NCBI GenBank assembly: GCA_021785795.1
Contig: JAJYEK010000105.1
Location: 1-11,659, forward strand
DNA: 11,659 bases
Source: Pseudomonadota bacterium
Lineage (GTDB): Bacteria > Pseudomonadota > Gammaproteobacteria > Acidiferrobacterales > UBA6901
Reading direction: 5' to 3'
A program made the position numbers and the translations under genes. A model generated the notes under the pieces. It made no database searches and was not told where the DNA came from. It saw only the letters and a list, made by a program, of their open reading frames with translations. Shown in pieces: positions 1 through 7,380 of this stretch (position 1 is the first letter of the stretch; every line of letters starts with the position of its first letter).

Positions 1-27
1 CGGCGGTCTGGCTGTCATGGGATGTCG

Positions 28-1908
28 CTACTTTATGGTGGCCTGAAGCCCGGTCGGCGGGCTGAGGTAGGCGAGCGATTTCATGACGTCGATGGCGTTG
101 CCAGACGTGGTCATGCCCGCGAGGCTTGCGACCGGCCTGCCGCCAAGCTCAATGGCGTTCACGACATCGCTGTAGTTATCCTGCGGGTTGTAGGCGCGCA
201 GCATGGCGGCAAGTCCGGTGACCTCGGGCGTAGCCATGGAGGTGCCGTTCAAAATGTTGTAGGCATTCGTGGTGAGTGTAAGCGTATTGACGCTGAGGCC
301 GTAAAGTGCCGCCCCGTAATCGGCGGTCGTGCCGGTGGATAGCTCGACGCCGATGGTGCAGGTCGCCGTTGCGCAAGCGGAAATGTCCGCGCTGATCGAA
401 AAGAGGCTGGACGCGGAGGGCTGCGTCGGGGAGGTGTCGGTGTAATAGGGCCCCCACAGGTAGTACGGAGACGTCGGCGCGAACGGGTCGCCGCCGCTCG
501 GACTGTAGGCCAGGCTGATCGATCCGTCGGAGGTGACATTGGCGTAGAGGTTGGCATTGACCACCGCCGCGTTCACCCCGCTCAGATTGAACGTCGCATA
601 GGCCCGATCGTCGGTATTGGGCGCATACAGGCCGGTCGGCCAGCCGGAAGGGTCGACCAGCATGGGTACCGGCGTGCTGCCGCTGAGGCCGGTATTGGCC
701 GCGGTCCAGCCATTGCTACTCGCTGAGGTTTTTGTCTCGGTCCAGCCGCTGGCAAAGGGGACGGTGACCTCCCCGTTGTTGCCGGCATAGGTGCTCACGA
801 TATTCGTGCCTGGCGCCCCCACGTCGACGCTGGTGGGTCCCCAGTCCGAGAAACTGGCCAGCGCAAACTTCTGATCCAGCGCTGCCACGCAGATGAGGTT
901 CGGCTGGGTGAAGTCGCAAGGGTAGAAGCTATTGCCGGCGGCGTCGTTGTCGGTGCCGTTATTGCCTGCCGCTACTACGACCACCACGTCATGATTCTCG
1001 GCGTTCGTGATGGCATCGCTGAATGCCTGGTCAAACGGACCTTCCCCGCCGAGGCTCAGATTGATCACCTTGGCGCCGTTCGCCACCGCAAAATCGATGC
1101 CCTGAACGACATTCGACGTCGTGCCGGAACCGCTCGCGTCCAGGACGCGCACGGCCATGATGTTGGCCTTCCAGCACACGCCGGTGGTGCCGATGCCATT
1201 GTTGCCTACGGCACCGATGATTCCGGCAACATGGGTGCCGTGACCCAGATAATCCATGGGATCATTGTTGTTGTCGACGAAATTGTAGCCGTGATTGACG
1301 AGCGGGAATCCATTGTAGGTCACGCCAGAACCATTCCACATGTTGGCGGCGAGATCCTCCTGGTTGTAGTTGACGCCGGAGTCGACGACCGCCACGATCA
1401 CGCTGCTGCAGTCCGTGATGTGATTCCAGGCGGGCACGATGTCCATGTCATCGCCGGGCGTGCCGGGGTTGTCGGTCGGATCGATCCTGCCTTCGCCCTG
1501 CACAGGAGCGAAGGACACCGCCTGCCCAGTGTTCTGGAATGCCCAGAGCTGGCCGAATTCCGGGTCATCGGGGAGCGCGGTGGCGTGATAAATATAGTTC
1601 GGCTGCGCGTATTCAATGTTCGGATCACCCTGGTATTCCGACACTGCCTGCCGCACCGACTGACCGGGACCGAGTGTGACCCGCACCCACTGGCTCTGGT
1701 AGTTGGTATGGGCCGCGCTACCCATTGCCGACACCATCGCCGCCCGCTGTTGACTTGTTAGGGAAGGCTTGAACTTCACCAGCACCTGACCCGGTGCGTA
1801 CTGGCCGGCGGGCGTGCCGGCCGCGACGCTGGCGGCGCAGAAAGTCGCCAAAACAATGCCGCCGAGGAGCACGGCAAGAAGACGGCGCAGGCCCATCCTT
1901 GCAACCAT
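28..1908 (-). CDS. Secreted S8 (subtilisin-family) serine protease with inserted domain
   Basis: A predicted exported serine endopeptidase of 626 residues. Residues 1-31 form a signal peptide: Arg-rich start, hydrophobic core at about 10-28, Ala-rich cleavage region near 28-31. Residues 38-110 look like an S8 propeptide (VLVKFKP near the start). The catalytic domain begins at about 115. The triad is visible as Asp176 (AVVDSG), His223 (HGTHVAG) and Ser557 (GTSMATP), with oxyanion Asn316 (AAGNNG). Asn316 and Ser557 are 241 residues apart, against 66 in subtilisin BPN'. The extra ~170 residues (about 378-548) are Ser/Thr/Tyr/Gly-rich and look like a beta-sandwich placed in the loop just before the serine motif. 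The protein ends at PPTGLQATIK, which resembles the first strand of an Fn3 domain that then stops. The start is supported by AAGGAGAG about 8 bases upstream. It lies 17 bases after the Fn3 lipoprotein gene, so co-transcription is likely. Protease identity is secure; the substrate is unknown. Confidence 0.95.
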   Translation of the reverse strand: MVARMGLRRLLAVLLGGIVLATFCAASVAAGTPAGQYAPGQVLVKFKPSLTSQQRAAMVSAMGSAAHTNYQSQWVRVTLGPGQSVRQAVSEYQGDPNIEYAQPNYIYHATALPDDPEFGQLWAFQNTGQAVSFAPVQGEGRIDPTDNPGTPGDDMDIVPAWNHITDCSSVIVAVVDSGVNYNQEDLAANMWNGSGVTYNGFPLVNHGYNFVDNNNDPMDYLGHGTHVAGIIGAVGNNGIGTTGVCWKANIMAVRVLDASGSGTTSNVVQGIDFAVANGAKVINLSLGGEGPFDQAFSDAITNAENHDVVVVVAAGNNGTDNDAAGNSFYPCDFTQPNLICVAALDQKFALASFSDWGPTSVDVGAPGTNIVSTYAGNNGEVTVPFASGWTETKTSASSNGWTAANTGLSGSTPVPMLVDPSGWPTGLYAPNTDDRAYATFNLSGVNAAVVNANLYANVTSDGSISLAYSPSGGDPFAPTSPYYLWGPYYTDTSPTQPSASSLFSISADISACATATCTIGVELSTGTTADYGAALYGLSVNTLTLTTNAYNILNGTSMATPEVTGLAAMLRAYNPQDNYSDVVNAIELGGRPVASLAGMTTSGNAIDVMKSLAYLSPPTGLQATIK

Positions 1909-1925
1909 CGCTTTCTCTCCTTGGT

Positions 1926-2282
1926 TTAGGGCACCGAGATCAACAGTAGCTGCGAGGGAGCGCTATACGAGCCGCTACTGCCGCCCTGGGCGTCGAGCGC
2001 CGCATAGGCGCGGACGGCCACTGAGTAAATGCCGGTATTGAGCGTAACCTGCGCCGTAGTCGGCGCGAGGGTCCCGGAAGCATACGGAACCGTCGCGGAG
2101 ACCTTGCCGTCTATCAGGACCTGATAGCCGCCGCCCGCGCTATTGACCCCGCTCTGATGGCTGGCCGCCCAGGTGAGGGTGACGATATGCGAGGTAATAG
2201 GAGTGGGTCCGGCTGACCCACCGCACGCGGAAAGCATCACCGCCGCCAGCAGTGCCACCGAAATAAGTCGCACTTTCTCCAC
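1926..2282 (-). CDS. Small lipoprotein with one fibronectin type III-like domain
   Basis: A 118-residue predicted lipoprotein. The N-terminus has a short basic segment (MEKVRL), a hydrophobic stretch and a lipobox LSAC with the lipidated cysteine at residue 20. Gly follows it, so outer-membrane sorting is expected from the usual +2 rule. Residues 28-118 read as a single Fn3-like beta-sandwich: VTLTW, a GGYQVLIDG strand, then IYSVAVRAYAA near the end. The start is GTG, supported by AGGGAGAG about 7-9 bases upstream, and the frame gives a proper signal peptide only from there. The gene is first in a two-gene unit with the secreted protease, 17 bases apart. It may help anchor the protease, present it at the surface, or bind a target, but nothing in the sequence proves this. 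The family was not recognised beyond the Fn3 fold. Confidence 0.8.
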   Translation of the reverse strand: MEKVRLISVALLAAVMLSACGGSAGPTPITSHIVTLTWAASHQSGVNSAGGGYQVLIDGKVSATVPYASGTLAPTTAQVTLNTGIYSVAVRAYAALDAQGGSSGSYSAPSQLLLISVP

Positions 2283-2314
2283 CTACGTCTCTCCCTGTCT
2301 GGCCTGAGATGAAT

Positions 2315-2325
2315 TTCGATTCGAA
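2315..2325. promoter_or_regulatory. 11-base perfect dyad between divergent genes (possible operator)
   Basis: The palindrome TTCGATTCGAA (TTCGA, central T, TCGAA) lies in the 106-base gap between the lipoprotein-protease unit (minus) and the YkgJ-family gene (plus). It sits about 30 bases upstream of the plus-strand -10 candidate and about 33 bases upstream of the lipoprotein start, so a regulator bound there could affect both sides. Short dyads occur by chance and no regulator gene is adjacent, so this is only a candidate. Confidence 0.2.
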
Positions 2326-2351
2326 GTCCCGATGAAGCCCCCGCAGCTTTC

Positions 2352-2360
2352 TGCTACACT
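2352..2360 (+). promoter_or_regulatory. Extended -10 promoter candidate for the YkgJ-family gene
   Basis: TGCTACACT matches the extended -10 form TGnTAnnnT. It lies 28 bases before the ATG at 2389, giving a leader of about 20 bases. No good -35 is seen at the usual spacing, which is tolerated by extended -10 promoters. If real, it rules out the upstream in-frame ATG at 2332 as the start codon. Confidence 0.4.
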
Positions 2361-2388
2361 GCCGTTTTCTCCGGGCAGCCGGGAAGTC

Positions 2389-2814
2389 ATGAACAAGGCA
2401 ATCACCATTCCAATCAAAGTCGAAATTACCCCAGAAAACAAGTGCGGCTTCTGCACGAATTCCACCTGCTGCACGTACCTTACCCAGCAGCTTGATACGC
2501 CCCGGTCCATGGAGGATTTCGACACGCTGTTGTGGCAAGTTTCCCACCACAGTACCCAAGCCTACAAGGATGAGGATGGCTGGTTTCTGCTGGTCAACAA
2601 CCGCTGCGGGCACCTTCTGGCTGACGGCCGCTGCGGGATCTACGAGAATCGCCCGCAGATTTGCCGCGAACATTCGAACGATGGCTGTGAATTTGAGGGG
2701 CCGGCCGGTGCTGATGATTTTGAATTGTTCTTTCCCGATTATGGCTCATTGCTCAAGTATTGCAGAAAGAAGTTCAAGAACTGGGACCGGCGCCTGAAAA
2801 AGAGCGCCAAATAG
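2389..2814 (+). CDS. YkgJ-family cysteine cluster protein (putative Zn/Fe-binding)
   Basis: A 141-residue cytoplasmic protein of the YkgJ / CxxCxxxxCC family (zinc- or iron-chelating domain). The first cluster, CGFCTNSTCC, is at residues 19-28. A second block has RCGHLLADGRCGIY, then ENRPQICREH and a further Cys (DGCEF), which is the family's arrangement of Cys residues around a Tyr-Glu-x-Arg-Pro core. There is no signal peptide or membrane segment. The Lys/Arg-rich C-terminal tail (KKFKNWDRRLKKSAK) is basic. I chose ATG 2389 rather than 2332 because the cluster normally lies near the N-terminus, a GGGAAG sits just upstream, and a promoter-like -10 falls between the two ATGs. The gene stands alone, divergent from the protease unit and convergent with gmhB, 42 bases away. 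Family assignment is firm; the biological role is unknown. Confidence 0.85.
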   Translation: MNKAITIPIKVEITPENKCGFCTNSTCCTYLTQQLDTPRSMEDFDTLLWQVSHHSTQAYKDEDGWFLLVNNRCGHLLADGRCGIYENRPQICREHSNDGCEFEGPAGADDFELFFPDYGSLLKYCRKKFKNWDRRLKKSAK

Positions 2815-2824
2815 GTCTCGGAAA

Positions 2825-2847
2825 CCGCACGCCGCTGGCGCGTGTGG
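2825..2847. terminator. Hairpin between convergent genes, possible bidirectional terminator
   Basis: CCGCACGC (2825-2832) pairs with GCGTGTGG (2840-2847), giving an 8-bp stem with one G-T pair and a 7-base loop. It lies in the 42-base gap between the convergent YkgJ-family and gmhB stops. No T-run follows on the plus strand. On the minus strand, after gmhB, only TTT follows. It may be a weak terminator or a 3' end stabiliser. Confidence 0.35.
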
Positions 2848-2856
2848 CGCGGGCGT

Positions 2857-3429
2857 TCAGCTGTCCGAGCCCAGAATCAGTTCGGCAGCGGCTCCGATGT
2901 CGCTGACGCAGCGTACCCCGGCGGCAAGTGTCGGCCGTGATCTAGCGCCGTAGCCGGTGGCTACCAAAATAGGTGTGACCCCGGCGGCGAGGCCGGCCTC
3001 AATGTCCGCGATCTTGTCGCCCACGATATAGGAGCGGGACAGGTCGATGTCCCAGTCCCGTTGGGCCTGCAGGATCATGCCCGGCGCCGGCTTGCGGCAG
3101 CTACAGGAGGTCCGGTCGCCGAAATCAGGGTGATGGGGGCAGTAGTAGTAGGCGTCTATGCGCGCGCCCAAGGGCGCCAGCATCGCATCGATCTGATCAT
3201 GGAGCCTGCGCACTTCCTCCTCTCCATACATCCCGCGCGCAATCCCTGCCTGGTTAGTCACAACGATGACCAGGTATGCGGCGCGATTGAGACGCAGGAT
3301 CGCATCGACTGCTCCCGGTATCCATTCCCAGTCAGCGAGGCGGTGGAGGTAGTTCTTCTCCACATTGATCGTGCCGTCCCGGTCGAGGAACACCGCCTTT
3401 CGGGACTTGGGCGGCCCACTATCGTTCAT
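2857..3429 (-). CDS. gmhB: D-glycero-beta-D-manno-heptose 1,7-bisphosphate 7-phosphatase
   Basis: A HAD-superfamily phosphatase of 190 residues that removes the C7 phosphate from heptose 1,7-bisphosphate, the third step towards ADP-heptose. HAD motif I is FLDRDGT with nucleophile Asp16 and acid/base Asp18. Motif II is VVTNQ (Thr58, Asn59). Then CPHHP (Cys97, His99) and CSCRKP (Cys109, Cys111) supply the structural zinc site typical of GmhB and of the histidinol-phosphatase relatives. Motif IV is VGDKIAD (Asp138, Asp142). The length matches the family. The start lacks a strong ribosome binding site, but an ATG here gives the usual N-terminus just before the first beta strand. It is the last gene of the operon, 42 bases after gmhA. 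Operon context separates it from histidinol-phosphate phosphatase. Confidence 0.95.
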   Translation of the reverse strand: MNDSGPPKSRKAVFLDRDGTINVEKNYLHRLADWEWIPGAVDAILRLNRAAYLVIVVTNQAGIARGMYGEEEVRRLHDQIDAMLAPLGARIDAYYYCPHHPDFGDRTSCSCRKPAPGMILQAQRDWDIDLSRSYIVGDKIADIEAGLAAGVTPILVATGYGARSRPTLAAGVRCVSDIGAAAELILGSDS

Positions 3430-3471
3430 GCCGAGATCCGGTCGCGAGCGAGCGCATATGTTGCCCGCCGC

Positions 3472-4059
3472 TTACGCATCGAATATTGCTTCTTCCACGC
3501 ATTCGCACAGTGAGTGCGCCAAAACGATGTGCAGTTCCTGGATGGTGCTTGTGTTGTGCCCGGATGCAATGATGCAATGGTCCGCCAGCTGCCGTACCTG
3601 ACCGCCGTCGCGACCGCAGAATACGATGCTTGACAGCGCCATTGTCCGGCACTGTTCGAGCGCCCGCAGTATGTTGGGAGAGTTTCCGGAAGTGGTGATG
3701 CCCAGAAACACGTCGGGGCTGCGCATTTTGCCGGCCACTTGGCGCGAAAACACCTGATCGTAGCCGTAGTCATTGCCGATTGCTGTAAGGGTGGAAGTAT
3801 CGGTGGTAAGAGCTTCGGCCGCCAGCGAAGCACGTTCGCGTGTTCCGAGGCGCCCGACGAATTCAGCAGCCAGGTGCTGGGCATCCGCAGCCGATCCGCC
3901 ATTGCCGGCGATGTACAACCTGCCTCCATGGCGGTAGGCACGCACCACTGTTTCCACCGCACGGCCAAAACTCTCGATCTGTTCTTCGCGCTGCATGAAT
4001 TCCTGTTTTGCAGCAATCGAAGTCCTCAGATTACTGAGCAATCTGTCTCGATAGGTCAT
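3472..4059 (-). CDS. gmhA: Phosphoheptose isomerase (sedoheptulose 7-phosphate isomerase)
   Basis: A SIS-domain isomerase of 195 residues that converts sedoheptulose 7-phosphate to D-glycero-D-manno-heptose 7-phosphate, the first committed step of ADP-heptose synthesis in the cytoplasm. The phosphate-binding [11 protein letters not shown] motif is at 52-62, followed by [13 protein letters not shown] is at 122-129 and QELHIVLAH at 174-182. Residues His62, Glu66, Gln174 and His182 fall where the metal ligands and catalytic residues of E. coli GmhA lie (61, 65, 172, 180), with the 8-residue spacing of the last pair preserved. The ATG overlaps the hldD stop in an ATGA arrangement, suggesting translational coupling. 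It is third in the operon. DiaA is a related SIS protein, but the context and length support GmhA. Confidence 0.96.
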   Translation of the reverse strand: MTYRDRLLSNLRTSIAAKQEFMQREEQIESFGRAVETVVRAYRHGGRLYIAGNGGSAADAQHLAAEFVGRLGTRERASLAAEALTTDTSTLTAIGNDYGYDQVFSRQVAGKMRSPDVFLGITTSGNSPNILRALEQCRTMALSSIVFCGRDGGQVRQLADHCIIASGHNTSTIQELHIVLAHSLCECVEEAIFDA

Positions 4060-5030
4060 GACTGTGTTCCAGTCGCCTCCGGCTGTTTCCCGTTAAGCCA
4101 GCCCATATATTCATGGACACCCTGTTCCACCGTCTTGAATGGTTCCCCGTAGCCGGCCGCTCGCAGCGCACTGATGTCTGCCTGGGTGAAGCTTTGGTAG
4201 CGTCCCCGCAGGTGTTCGGGAAACGGGACGTATTCGATTTTGCCGCGCCCGTGCCAGGCAACGACTGCTCGGGCTACGTCATTGAAACTCTGGCTGCGCC
4301 CGGTGCCCACATTGAAAATCCCGGAACGGGCGGGATGGTCCAGAAACCAGAGTTTGACCAGGCAAGTATCGCCGACGTAGACAAAATCTCTCCGTTGCTC
4401 GCCGTTGCCGTACCCGTAGGCCCCTTCGAACAGGCGAACGCAGCCGTCGCTGAGCACCTGGTTGTTGAAGTGATAAGCCACGCTGGCCATGGAACCCTTG
4501 TGCTGCTCGCGCGGTCCGTAAACATTGAAATACCGTAGGCCCACCACCTGGCTTGTGGCTGCCGGCATGATGCGCCGAACATACTGGTCGAAAAGAAACT
4601 TTGAATAACCGTATACATTGAGAGGATTTTCCAGCTCGCGATCCTCGCGAAATACCATTCCTCCGCCATAGACTGATGCTGAAGACGCGTAAATGAATGG
4701 AACCCGCCTGTCGAGGCAGTAGTGTAGAAGCGTTTTGGAATACTCGTAGTTATTCCGCATCATGTAGCGACCATCCCATTCGGTGGTGCTGGAGCAAGCG
4801 CCCAAATGGAAAATCGCCTCGACCGGTTCGGCCAGTTCTCTAGAGGCTGCGATCGTCCGCAGAAAATCCTCCTTGTCCTGGTAGTCGAAGATCTCGCAGT
4901 CGGCAAGGTTTCTGAATTTGACGCCATTGCTGAGGTTGTCGACCACGAGCATGTCGCGGCGCCCGCGCGCATTGAGTGCCGCGACCAGGTTTGCGCCGAT
5001 GAAGCCGGCACCGCCGGTTACTATGATCAC
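4056..5030 (-). CDS. hldD: ADP-L-glycero-D-manno-heptose 6-epimerase
   Basis: An extended-SDR epimerase of 324 residues that performs the last step, converting ADP-D,D-heptose to ADP-L,D-heptose with bound NADP. The Rossmann motif TGGAGFIG is at residues 5-12. Ser116 lies in SSASVYG, Tyr140 and Lys144 form the YxxxK pair (YGYSK), and Lys178 follows GPREQH. These match the catalytic numbering of E. coli HldD exactly when translation begins at the GTG at 5028-5030. The frame stays open upstream to 5213, but that would place about 61 Arg/Ala-rich residues before the Rossmann strand and overlap hldE by 137 bases, so I reject the longer form. A GGGA lies about 9 bases before the GTG. There is a 46-base gap from hldE, and a 4-base overlap with gmhA at the 3' end. 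Confidence 0.95.
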   Translation of the reverse strand: MIIVTGGAGFIGANLVAALNARGRRDMLVVDNLSNGVKFRNLADCEIFDYQDKEDFLRTIAASRELAEPVEAIFHLGACSSTTEWDGRYMMRNNYEYSKTLLHYCLDRRVPFIYASSASVYGGGMVFREDRELENPLNVYGYSKFLFDQYVRRIMPAATSQVVGLRYFNVYGPREQHKGSMASVAYHFNNQVLSDGCVRLFEGAYGYGNGEQRRDFVYVGDTCLVKLWFLDHPARSGIFNVGTGRSQSFNDVARAVVAWHGRGKIEYVPFPEHLRGRYQSFTQADISALRAAGYGEPFKTVEQGVHEYMGWLNGKQPEATGTQS

Positions 5031-5076
5031 CGTTGTTTTCCCATTGTTGAACCGTCTCGGAATGGCGTGTTCGGCG

Positions 5077-6507
5077 TCAGCTTCCAGCGCCGCGTATGGC
5101 TGCAATGATGTTGCTCGTGGAGCAGCCGCTCTCATAGGGAAGAATCCGTACTTCGCCGCCGCGCGCCGTAACGCAGCCGTAGCCCGCGACGTCCTCCGCC
5201 CGATAATCTCCACCCTTTACCAGGAAATCCGGCGCCAGATCGCAGATCAGCCGCTCTGGTGTGTCCTCCGAAAAAGGAACGACCCAGTCCACGGCTGCAA
5301 GGCCCGCCAAAACCGCCATGCGCCGTTCGAGTGCGTTGACCGGCCGGCCCTCGCCTTTGAGTCGTCGCACCGACTCATCATCATTGACGGCCACAATCAG
5401 CCGGCTGCCGAGCTGCCTAGCCTGTTCGAGGTAGGCGACATGTCCGGCGTGCAATATGTCGAAACAGCCGTTGGTCATGACGATCGTCTCCCCATGCACG
5501 CGTGCATCGTCCACTGCGACCTGCAGCTGTTCCTCGGTCATCACACCGCGCGTCGGTGCCTGTTCGCCCTGTAGTGCCCGCCTCAGTTCTGGGACGCTCA
5601 CGGTCGCAGCTCCGAGCTTGGCAACCGAAATTCCCGCCGCCAGATTGGCCAGCGCAGTGGCTGCTTCCATCTCCATGCCGCTTGCAAGCGCCACCGCTAG
5701 CACGGAAATCACCGTGTCGCCGGCACCAGTGACGTCGTACACCTCGCGTGCCTGGGCTGGCAAATGAAACTCCTCGGCGCCGTCGCGTATCAGCGTCATT
5801 CCGTGTTCGCCCCGTGTGATGAGTATCGCGTCGAATCCATGTGTGCGCAGCAGCGCCACGCCCTTTTCGACTATGTCGCGTTCACCCGAGCAGGGTCCGA
5901 CGACCGCTTCGAACTCGGCAAGATTCGGCGTAATAATGCTGGCGCCACGGTAATGGCTGAAATCCCGGCTTTTCGGGTCTACCAGCACTACCTTGCCGGC
6001 CGAACGTGCAACGGCGATGAGCTCCCGCGCTGACCGCAAAGTGCCCTTTCCGTAGTCCGAGAGCACGACGATGTCCACGCCCGGCAGGCAACGCGCGAAT
6101 TCGGCACGCAGAGAATCCGGATCGAAGCCCTTGAATCCGTCTTCGAAGTCCAGCCTGATCAGCTGTTGGTGCCGGCTCATCACCCGTAGCTTTGTCACCG
6201 TGGAAAACCCGCTCTGGCGCTGGAACAGGCAGCGTATGCCGGCAGCAACAAGGCGGGTCTCAAGGATATCGGCCGCCTCGTCCAAGCCGGTCAGTCCGAG
6301 CACGGTTGCCTGGCTGCCGAGTGCGGCGACGTTGAGGGCGACGTTTCCGGCACCGCCTGGTCGCTCCTCGATGTGCTCCACGAGCACGACCGGCACCGGA
6401 GCCTCGGGCGAAATGCGTGCCGCTGATCCATGCCAGTATCGATCCAGCATGAGATCGCCGGCTACCAGGACGCGGGCGTTCTCAAAAGCGGGCATAAGAA
6501 TGCGCAT
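5077..6507 (-). CDS. hldE: Bifunctional heptose 7-phosphate kinase / heptose 1-phosphate adenylyltransferase
   Basis: A fused enzyme of 476 residues, almost the length of E. coli HldE. The N-terminal PfkB/ribokinase-fold kinase (about 1-315) phosphorylates D-glycero-D-manno-heptose 7-phosphate at C1. It has the [11 protein letters not shown] segment, GGAGNVALN (51-59), and the GAGDT motif (261-265) with catalytic base Asp264. The C-terminal nucleotidyltransferase (about 340-476) transfers AMP from ATP to heptose 1-phosphate. It starts with [13 protein letters not shown], where the HxGH signature is 353-356, and ends with STSNIIAAI. The start [11 protein letters not shown] aligns residue for residue with the E. 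coli N-terminus, which favours the first ATG over the Met at residue 5, although the ribosome binding site is weak. It is the first gene of the operon, followed 46 bases later by hldD. Some bacteria split the two domains; here they are intact. Confidence 0.97.
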   Translation of the reverse strand: MRILMPAFENARVLVAGDLMLDRYWHGSAARISPEAPVPVVLVEHIEERPGGAGNVALNVAALGSQATVLGLTGLDEAADILETRLVAAGIRCLFQRQSGFSTVTKLRVMSRHQQLIRLDFEDGFKGFDPDSLRAEFARCLPGVDIVVLSDYGKGTLRSARELIAVARSAGKVVLVDPKSRDFSHYRGASIITPNLAEFEAVVGPCSGERDIVEKGVALLRTHGFDAILITRGEHGMTLIRDGAEEFHLPAQAREVYDVTGAGDTVISVLAVALASGMEMEAATALANLAAGISVAKLGAATVSVPELRRALQGEQAPTRGVMTEEQLQVAVDDARVHGETIVMTNGCFDILHAGHVAYLEQARQLGSRLIVAVNDDESVRRLKGEGRPVNALERRMAVLAGLAAVDWVVPFSEDTPERLICDLAPDFLVKGGDYRAEDVAGYGCVTARGGEVRILPYESGCSTSNIIAAIRGAGS

Positions 6508-6562
6508 ATCTCTATAGCGAATCGGGAAGAAGATCCGAAATTGGCCAACATTTCCCGCTTAC

Positions 6563-6571
6563 ATCATACCA
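6563..6571 (-). promoter_or_regulatory. Extended -10 promoter candidate for the ADP-heptose operon
   Basis: Read on the minus strand, this is TGGTATGAT, an extended -10 (TGn plus TATGAT). The expected start of transcription is near 6556, giving a leader of about 50 bases before the hldE ATG at 6507. No close TTGACA match is found 16-18 bases upstream. It is the best promoter candidate for the four-gene operon. Confidence 0.45.
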
Positions 6572-6629
6572 TGTGGTTCCCGGATTTTGCTTGAAAGCGG
6601 GCATCCCGTCCGTCTGTCATGTGCGGGTT

Positions 6630-6677
6630 ACCGTCGGAGCGTCTCCGGTGCCGGAGCCTACCGCAGGCGCTCCCGGT
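6630..6677. other. Long interrupted inverted repeat / structured intergenic RNA candidate
   Basis: In the 219-base gap between the YrfG-like gene and hldE, ACCG (6630-6633) and GGAGCG (6636-6641) pair with CGCTCC (6668-6673) and CGGT (6674-6677), with only a 2-base bulge. Inside lies a second hairpin, CTCCG (6643-6647) with CGGAG (6652-6656) around the tetraloop GTGC. No T-run follows on either strand, so it does not look like a standard intrinsic terminator. It sits 3' of the YrfG-like gene and upstream of the hldE promoter candidate. It may be a 3' processing or stabilising element, or a small RNA. The rest of the gap holds no ORF I would support. Confidence 0.35.
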
Positions 6678-6726
6678 GGTATCCGGCGGGCAGCGCTGCA
6701 CGGTGGCCGATCCCCTCATTCAGTCC

Positions 6727-7380
6727 CTAGCGGGGCATGATTTCAAGAAACGAGCGAATCGCAACAAAGTCACCAACCTCCTTGTCGGGGCCCCTGGAGT
6801 CGGGATTCGTGACGGCCAGCAGCTGGGCGATGCCGTAGTTTTTGGCAGAGCGCAGTACTGGAATGCTGTCGTCCACGAGCAGCGTCTGCTGCCGGTCGAA
6901 GGGTTCGATGCCCTGCATGTGGTTCCAGAACCGGTCATGTTCCTTAGGCATGCCGAGTTCGTGGGAGCATATTATGGCGTCAAAATTGGCCGCCAGTTTC
7001 GTGCGATCCAATTTGAGGGAAAGGCTCTTGCTGTGCGCGTTGGTTACCAGAACAATTCGTCTTCCGCTGTGGCGTACCGCGCCGAGAAAGTCCGTGACGT
7101 GTGGTCGCACGGCGATCAGATGAGCAACCTCCTGCTTGAGCAGCGGAATGTCCAGATCGAGTTCCCGGCTCCAGTAATCCACGCAGTACCAGTCGAGCGT
7201 GCCCTCGGCGCGACGAAAACGCGGAAACAGCTCATCTTTCGCTGCTTCGAGCGTAAGGCGGTTTTTTTCCGCAAAACGTTGCGGAACGTGCACCTGCCAG
7301 AAATGATTGTCGTAATGCAGATCGAGCAGTGTGCCGTCCATGTCGAGCAGGACCGTGCGAACTATTTCCCAGTTCACCAT
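6727..7380 (-). CDS. yrfG: YrfG-like HAD nucleotidase (GMP/IMP 5'-nucleotidase family)
   Basis: A HAD-superfamily phosphatase of 217 residues. Motif I is LLDMDGTLLDL with Asp13 and Asp15, motif II is LVTNAHSKSL (Thr113, Asn114), motif III Lys146 lies in GMPKEHDRFW, and motif IV is LVDDSIPVL (Asp170, Asp171), followed by LAVTNPDS. The cap region has the distinctive LDWYCVDYWSRELDLDI segment. These blocks and the length agree closely with E. coli YrfG, which dephosphorylates GMP and IMP; that activity is inferred here from family. There is no clear ribosome binding site before the ATG. CATAAT lies 8 bases before the ATG on the same strand, so a very short or leaderless transcript is possible. 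It is divergent from the thioesterase-like gene, 161 bases apart, and its 3' end is 219 bases from hldE, so it is probably a separate transcription unit. Confidence 0.88.
   Translation of the reverse strand: MVNWEIVRTVLLDMDGTLLDLHYDNHFWQVHVPQRFAEKNRLTLEAAKDELFPRFRRAEGTLDWYCVDYWSRELDLDIPLLKQEVAHLIAVRPHVTDFLGAVRHSGRRIVLVTNAHSKSLSLKLDRTKLAANFDAIICSHELGMPKEHDRFWNHMQGIEPFDRQQTLLVDDSIPVLRSAKNYGIAQLLAVTNPDSRGPDKEVGDFVAIRSFLEIMPR

Noticed and set aside
991..1761. A 256-codon open frame on the plus strand opposite the protease gene
   Set aside because: It is the antisense of the S8 catalytic domain, has no recognisable motifs or ribosome binding site, and long antisense frames are expected in GC-rich DNA.
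2140..2673. A 177-codon minus-strand frame across the YkgJ-family gene
   Set aside because: It runs antisense to the Cys-motif gene and into the lipoprotein gene in another frame, with no domain or start signal.
3426..4016. A 196-codon minus-strand frame overlapping gmhA
   Set aside because: It is a shifted frame of gmhA with an atypical Cys/Arg/Trp-rich composition; the gmhA frame carries all the catalytic motifs.
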